Assembly (NCBI RefSeq): GCF_000308515.1
Contig: NZ_BAFV01000026.1
Span: 1-38,608 of the forward strand
Direction of reading: 5' to 3'
DNA length: 38,608 nucleotides
Source of the DNA: Nocardia carnea NBRC 14403
Lineage (GTDB): Bacteria; Actinomycetota; Actinomycetes; Mycobacteriales; Mycobacteriaceae
Positions 32,315-38,608 of this stretch are shown here, in pieces. A model generated the notes under the pieces. That model worked only from the letters and a program-made list of their open reading frames with translations, was not told the origin of the DNA and ran no database searches. The translations under genes were made by a program, and so were the position numbers. Position 1 is the first letter of the stretch. Every line of letters starts with the position of its first letter.

Positions 32315-33289
32315 ATGAGCAGACGTGCACTGAGCTATCTGGCCGGGTTGCTGCTCCCGGCCTTGACGGCGACCCTGCTGGCCGCCGCCCCCGCGGCCGC
32401 GATCGATGCCTGCTCGGTGCATACGCGCCCGATCGCGATACCGGTCGACGGTGAACAGGCCACGGGCCTGGTGTACGAGCCGCAGGGGTGCGTGGTCGGT
32501 AACGCCCTGGTGGTGGCGGCGCACGGGCACAAGGGGTCCGCGGCCCAGTACTCCGAGTACCTGATCTCGATCGCCGCCCGCACCGCGACCCCGATCCTGT
32601 CGATGGATCTGCGGGGCAGCCCGCAGTGGCCGACCGGCGACTGGAATCTGTGGGCCGGTTGGCGCGATCTGGTGGCCGGCACCCAGTGGTACAAAGGGTC
32701 GAATCCGGGGGTGACGCGCACCGTGCTGTGGGGCTGGAGCCAGGGCGCGATGACCTCCGGCCTGGCCGCCGCCCACGGCCCCGCCGGTTTGTTCGACTAC
32801 TGGGTCGACACCTTCGGCCCGTCGGATCTGTTCACCCACTACCAGGGTCCTGCCGCCGATTACCCGGCGCTGCAGGCCCAGATCCAGCGTGATGCCGGTG
32901 GGTGTGTTCCGGCCGTCTGCCCGCTCGCCTACGCCGAACGCTCCCCGGCGCTGCAGGCCGGCCGGATGAATATCCGGCACGCCTTCCTCGTCCACGGCAC
33001 CGCCGACGAGGTGGTGCCCTATGCGGCCAGTATGCAGATGCGGGCCGCCCTCATGCTGGCCGGTAAACCGAGCACCATGTACTCCATTGTCAGCGGTCGC
33101 ACCCTGGACGGTGTGGTGGAACCGGGCCGCCACAATGTCGGCCCGGCACTGTTCGAAGCGGGCTGCGTGGTCGAACGATTGCTCCTGGGCACCGAACCCC
33201 TCGACGGCAACCGCGACTTCCTGGTCGATGTGGCCGCCGGCGTCGTCGCCGCGCCCCCGGCCCCTCCCAACGCGAAATGCGCGGCATAA
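32315..33289 (+). CDS. Secreted alpha/beta-hydrolase (S9-like fold)
   Basis: A 324-residue exported hydrolase. The signal peptide spans about 1-29 (RRALSYLAGLLLPALTATLL then AAAPAAA). The fold shows VVAAHGHKG (oxyanion region, 67-74), the nucleophile elbow GWSQG with Ser142, FLVHGTADEVV with Asp231 and PGRHNVG with His273, a complete triad. Four cysteines in the mature part (C33, C59, C197, C202) suit disulfides outside the cell. Substrate may be an ester or peptide; this cannot be decided. It converges with the SDR at 33302, 12 bases between stops. Confidence 0.88.
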   Translation: MSRRALSYLAGLLLPALTATLLAAAPAAAIDACSVHTRPIAIPVDGEQATGLVYEPQGCVVGNALVVAAHGHKGSAAQYSEYLISIAARTATPILSMDLRGSPQWPTGDWNLWAGWRDLVAGTQWYKGSNPGVTRTVLWGWSQGAMTSGLAAAHGPAGLFDYWVDTFGPSDLFTHYQGPAADYPALQAQIQRDAGGCVPAVCPLAYAERSPALQAGRMNIRHAFLVHGTADEVVPYAASMQMRAALMLAGKPSTMYSIVSGRTLDGVVEPGRHNVGPALFEAGCVVERLLLGTEPLDGNRDFLVDVAAGVVAAPPAPPNAKCAA

Positions 33290-33301
33290 CGTTCGAGCCG
33301 C

Positions 33302-34096
33302 TCAGACCACCGAATACCCACCGTCGACACCGAGCACCTGCCCGGTGATCCAGGAATCCGGACGCGCCAGCGCGACCACCCATTCGGCCACCTCGCCGGG
33401 GTGACCCCGCCTGCCCAGCGGAATCTGCGCGGCTTCCTGCGCTTTCACCTGTTCGGCCTCGGCGGCGGACAGGCCCATACGGTCCAGTGCTTCGCTCTCG
33501 GTCGGTCCCGGCGCCACCGCGTTCACTCGGATTCCGGCATCGGCCAATTCCACCGCCCAGCTCCGGGTCAGCTGTTCCAGCGCGGCTTTCCCCGCCCCGT
33601 AATGGCTGATACCGGGCGCCGACCTGGCGCCGAAAGTACTGGAAACGTTGATCACCGCGCCGCCACGGACCCGTAGATATGGCAGGGCGGCCTGCGTCAC
33701 CAGGGTCGGTCCCAGAACGTTGGTGGCCCACATGCGCAGGGCATCGTCCGGATCTATCTCGCCCAACCGAGCCGCGATACCGAACCCGGCATTGTTGACG
33801 ACCACGTCGAGTCGTCCGTTCACGTCCTGGGCAGCTCGGACCATGGTGGCGGCGTCGTGCGGATCGGAGACGTCGCCGACGTGGATGCGCAGGGCCGGGG
33901 ACAGGCGTGCGGTGTTCTCGAGCGCCGGCCGTCGCCGGCCGGTCACCACGACATCCATCCCACTGCCGGCCAGCGCCACCGCGACGGCGGCCCCTATACC
34001 GGAACCACCACCGGTGACGAGGGCGGTAAGGCCGGACAGGCCACCGTACGGCCGGCTGTTCGACGAGGAATGCTGTGCGGGGGAATCAATTGCCAT
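33302..34096 (-). CDS. Short-chain dehydrogenase/reductase (SDR), second MerR-linked copy
   Basis: A 264-residue classical SDR: TGGGSGIG (28-35), NNAG (101-104), N126, S152 (NVSST), Y166 and K170 (YGAGK), and GQVLGVDGGYSVV at the end. Substrate unknown. ATG 34096 is preferred over the ATG at 34135, which lies in the operator; the -10 element (34105-34110) lies only 8 bases before it, so the mRNA may be leaderless. It is divergent from a MerR gene, just like the SDR at 2475, but the two SDRs differ in sequence and are not recent duplicates. Confidence 0.93.
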   Translation of the reverse strand: MAIDSPAQHSSSNSRPYGGLSGLTALVTGGGSGIGAAVAVALAGSGMDVVVTGRRRPALENTARLSPALRIHVGDVSDPHDAATMVRAAQDVNGRLDVVVNNAGFGIAARLGEIDPDDALRMWATNVLGPTLVTQAALPYLRVRGGAVINVSSTFGARSAPGISHYGAGKAALEQLTRSWAVELADAGIRVNAVAPGPTESEALDRMGLSAAEAEQVKAQEAAQIPLGRRGHPGEVAEWVVALARPDSWITGQVLGVDGGYSVV

Positions 34097-34104
34097 GGCA
34101 CCGA

Positions 34105-34135
34105 CGCTAAACAGTGACACAGGTGTCAAGAGCAA
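34105..34135 (-). promoter_or_regulatory. MerR-type promoter/operator of the second SDR gene
   Basis: On the minus strand TTGCTC (34130-34135) and TTAGCG (34105-34110) are 19 bases apart. TGACAC-AG-GTGTCA (34115-34128) sits in the spacer. Aligned with 3254-3283 without gaps, 20 of 30 positions agree, including GCTAAAC at one end and CAA at the other. Confidence 0.75.
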
Positions 34136-34149
34136 GCCCGGAAGGCGAT

Positions 34150-34563
34150 ATGCGTATCGGTGAACTGTCGCGGCGGACCGGCGTGAGCCGGCGCTCCCTG
34201 CGGTACTACGAACAGAACGGGCTGCTCCGGTCCGGCCGCAGCGCCAACGGCTGGCGCGAATACGACGAACCCTCTGTCGGTCGAGTACGTAAGATCGCCG
34301 ACCTGCTGCGGCGAGGACTCACCGTGGAAGGAATCAGACAGCTCGATGCCTGCCTCGATCTGCCCGATACCGGCGTATGCGACGACCCCGGGCACGCCCT
34401 CGAGATCTACCGTGACCGGCTGGCCGTCCTGAACGACCGGCTCGAACGCCTGCACGAGCATCGCACGAACCTCATGGAGACGCTCGGCGAACTGGAAATG
34501 GTGCAATCGCGTTCCGTCGCGGCCGCGCGCCGGGGTCCGCAGGAGGCACCCGGGCCGGGATAA
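34150..34563 (+). CDS. MerR-family transcriptional regulator, second copy
   Basis: A 137-residue MerR protein: MRIGELSRRTGVSRRSLRYY, EQNGLLRSGR, wing GWREYDEPS, then a dimer helix (RDRLAVLNDRLERLHEHR). Two cysteines, in LDAC and TGVC, again lie between DNA-binding and dimer parts. GGAAGG six bases before ATG 34150 sets the start. It is divergent from the SDR at 33302 and shares operator layout with the first module. It converges with hisH. Confidence 0.93.
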   Translation: MRIGELSRRTGVSRRSLRYYEQNGLLRSGRSANGWREYDEPSVGRVRKIADLLRRGLTVEGIRQLDACLDLPDTGVCDDPGHALEIYRDRLAVLNDRLERLHEHRTNLMETLGELEMVQSRSVAAARRGPQEAPGPG

Positions 34564-34608
34564 CCGACCGGCCCGAACAGGGGTCGAGCTGGGCAGACGG
34601 CCGGTGGG

Positions 34609-35238
34609 TCAGAGGGATTTCACCCAGTTGGACAGCAGTTGGGCGCCCGCGTCACCCGACTTCTCGGGGTGGAACTGGGTGGCCGAGAGCGCGCCGTTCT
34701 CCACCGCGGCCAGGAAGCGGCTGCCGTGTTCGGTCCAGGTGAGTTCGGGGGCGGCGAGGTGATCGCTGGACGGGAGTTCCCATGACCGGGCGGCGTAGGT
34801 GTGCACGAAATAGAATCGGGTGCCGGGGTCCATACCGGCGAACAGCACGCTCTGCGCGGGGGCTTCGACGGTGTTCCAGCCCATATGCGGCAGTACGGGG
34901 GCGTCGAGTTTGTCGACGGTACCGGGCCATTCCCCGCAGCCCTCGGTTTCCACACCGAATTCGACTCCGCGGTCGAACAGGATCTGCATACCCACGCAGA
35001 TCCCGAGCACCGGCCGGCCCCCGGCCAGCCGCTGACCGATAATGCGCTCACCGCGGACCTCCCGCAGGCCCGCCATACAGGCCGCGAAGGCGCCGACGCC
35101 CGGAACCACCAGCCCGTCCGCTGCCAGCGCCGCCTTGTGGTCGGCGGTCACCTCGACCTGGGCGCCCGCCCGGACCAGGGCGCGTTCGGCGGAATGCAGA
35201 TTGCCGGAGCCGTAGTCCAGCAGGACAACCGAGGTCAT
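34609..35238 (-). CDS. hisH: Imidazole glycerol phosphate synthase, glutaminase subunit
   Basis: Supplies ammonia from glutamine to HisF for ring closure in histidine synthesis. The 209-residue protein has [11 protein letters not shown] at the N-terminus, the nucleophile Cys81 in LGICVGMQ, and His190 and Glu192 in QFHPEKSG, the complete class I glutaminase triad. Its ATG overlaps the hisB stop by four bases. hisA and hisF, which normally follow, are absent: the next gene is a convergent MerR. The partner HisF must be encoded elsewhere. Confidence 0.97.
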   Translation of the reverse strand: MTSVVLLDYGSGNLHSAERALVRAGAQVEVTADHKAALAADGLVVPGVGAFAACMAGLREVRGERIIGQRLAGGRPVLGICVGMQILFDRGVEFGVETEGCGEWPGTVDKLDAPVLPHMGWNTVEAPAQSVLFAGMDPGTRFYFVHTYAARSWELPSSDHLAAPELTWTEHGSRFLAAVENGALSATQFHPEKSGDAGAQLLSNWVKSL

Positions 35239-35867
35239 AGTGCCCCCTTCGTCGACGGCACGCCCTGCACCCGCGGATCCGGTTCGACCGCGGCGCGCAG
35301 GGCCCGGGCGACCGCCTTGTATTCGGCTTCGGTGACGTGATGCTGATCGCGGCCGTAGAGCACCCGTACGTGCAGGGCGATCCGGGCGTTGAGTGCGATG
35401 GATTCGAAGACGTGCCGGTTGAGTACCGTCGAATACGGTGCGCCGGGGTCGTTGCGGCCCCGTACCGGTGCGCCGGGGATCACGGCGTGCAGCAGATGAT
35501 CGGGTTCGCCGGTGTGCACACAGTAGGGGCGGCCGGAGACGTCGACGGCGGCGTGCGCCAGGGTTTCGTCCATCGGGATGTAGGCGTCGCCGAAGCGGCG
35601 GATGCCCAACTTGTCGCCGAGTGCCTGGCCCAGTGCCTGGCCGAACACGATGGCGGTGTCTTCGACCGTATGGTGTGCCTCGATCTCGATATCGCCCTCG
35701 GCACGCACCGTGAGGTCGAAACTGGCGTGGGTGCCGAGCGCGGTGAGCATATGGTCGTAGAACGGGACACCGGTGGAGATATCGGTCTGCCCGGTGCCGT
35801 CGAGGTTCAGTTCCACCACGATGCTCGATTCCTTGGTGGTGCGCTCCACTCGCGCGGTTCGGTTCAT
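35235..35867 (-). CDS. hisB: Imidazoleglycerol-phosphate dehydratase
   Basis: Dehydrates imidazole glycerol phosphate to imidazole acetol phosphate. The 210-residue single-function HisB has the metal-binding motifs [23 protein letters not shown] and [15 protein letters not shown], whose histidines bind the Mn site, and [12 protein letters not shown] 35867 begins [15 protein letters not shown]. It follows hisC by 20 bases and overlaps hisH by 4. The much longer upstream open frame in the same phase is the shadow of hisC. Confidence 0.97.
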   Translation of the reverse strand: MNRTARVERTTKESSIVVELNLDGTGQTDISTGVPFYDHMLTALGTHASFDLTVRAEGDIEIEAHHTVEDTAIVFGQALGQALGDKLGIRRFGDAYIPMDETLAHAAVDVSGRPYCVHTGEPDHLLHAVIPGAPVRGRNDPGAPYSTVLNRHVFESIALNARIALHVRVLYGRDQHHVTEAEYKAVARALRAAVEPDPRVQGVPSTKGAL

Positions 35868-35887
35868 GCTCACTTCCGGTTGTCGCT

Positions 35888-38358
<2,471 letters not shown>

Positions 38359-38361
38359 GGT

Positions 38362-38419
38362 GGTATCGGTCCTTGTGCAGCGGCTGAGTACGACAGCACC
38401 AGGGTATCGGGCCGATACC
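38362..38419 (-). promoter_or_regulatory. Palindrome and repeated half-site upstream of hisD
   Basis: GGTATCGG (38403-38410), G, CCGATACC (38412-38419) is a perfect 8-bp inverted repeat with a 1-base centre. The octamer recurs at 38362-38369, between the hisD ribosome site and its ATG. It may be an operator of an unknown histidine regulator; the palindrome could also act as a short terminator for the gene upstream. Confidence 0.5.
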
Positions 38420-38442
38420 AGTGGTTATCCGCGTGGTCCCGC

Positions 38443-38608
38443 TCAGACGATCCGCGAGAAGACGATATCGAGTTCGTGCTCCCAGGTGCGCGGGTCCAAT
38501 TCGGACTCGGAGCGCTCCCAGGTGGCCCGGAGTGTGGTCTGGGTCTCGTCGAGGTTGCCGGTCAGCCGTTGCGAATCCCCGGGGGCGTCGCGCCAGACCC
38601 GCCACAGC
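38443..38608 (-). CDS. Unknown protein, C-terminal fragment cut by the window edge
   Basis: The last 54 codons of a minus-strand gene, from LWRVWRDAPGDSQRLTGNLD through TLRATWERSESELDPRTWEH to DIVFSRIV and a TGA at 38443-38445. The frame stays open to the window end and codon use matches neighbours. The acidic, Trp-containing tail does not tell me the family. It precedes hisD by 84 bases on the same strand. Confidence 0.6.
   Translation of the reverse strand, partial: LWRVWRDAPGDSQRLTGNLDETQTTLRATWERSESELDPRTWEHELDIVFSRIV

Noticed and set aside
31736..33133. 465-codon open frame on the minus strand across two genes
   Set aside because: It spans the winged-helix gene and the secreted hydrolase antisense; both real genes have complete signatures.

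Overview
The window looks like chromosome from a high-GC mycolic-acid actinomycete, most likely Nocardia or a close relative. This rests on the codon bias, the gene families present (BioQ, the biotin synthase partner BsaP, a mycothiol-type DinB enzyme, DUF397/DUF5753 regulators, a DUF574 methyltransferase, an MTB12-like secreted protein) and on gene order. The order bioB - bsaP - DUF2567 protein - Nudix regulator - nadA - nadB - nadC matches the Mycobacterium tuberculosis block Rv1589 to Rv1596. The species call is an inference from memory of families and synteny; no search was run.

Region 1 (1-6.2 kb) is accessory and partly decayed. Four genes are broken: a GNAT acetyltransferase with several frame changes, an aminoglycoside-phosphotransferase-fold kinase with one frameshift, a nucleotidyltransferase with a stop plus a frameshift, and an epoxide hydrolase that has lost its catalytic core. 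Between them lie intact genes: a short-chain dehydrogenase (SDR) with a divergent MerR regulator, a DoxX membrane protein and an alpha/beta hydrolase. A pair of very strong hairpins separates the convergent merR and doxX genes.

Region 2 (6.2-12.5 kb) is the biotin locus. bioF, bioD and a sensor histidine kinase form one tight minus-strand unit. bioQ, the TetR-type biotin repressor, and bioB are divergent, and bioB continues into bsaP and a four-helix membrane protein. Three TGAAC-N3-GTTCA palindromes, one at bioF and two between bioQ and bioB, tie the locus into one BioQ regulon. bioA is not in the window.

Region 3 (12.6-19.3 kb) has a DUF1353 protein, tRNA-Gln(UUG), a Nudix-fold regulator (NrtR type) divergent from nadA, then nadB and nadC for de novo NAD synthesis, and a mycothiol-dependent maleylpyruvate-isomerase-like protein.

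Region 4 (19.3-34.6 kb) is an accessory island of small modules: SDR/HxlR, arylamine N-acetyltransferase, a DUF397-XRE pair behind a twin palindrome, a cytochrome P450 with unusual active-site positions, an operon of methyltransferase, secreted MTB12-like protein and ABC exporter, a MetE/UROD-like protein next to MarR, GNAT plus winged-helix protein, a secreted hydrolase, and a second SDR/MerR module. The two SDR/MerR modules sit about 31 kb apart but share an almost superimposable promoter-operator with a 19-bp spacer.

Region 5 (34.6-38.6 kb) is hisD-hisC-hisB-hisH on the minus strand, with 4-nt overlaps at hisD/hisC and hisB/hisH. It stops at hisH, without hisA or hisF, and runs opposite to the nad genes, unlike the mycobacterial arrangement. 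A partial unknown gene lies upstream of hisD at the window edge.
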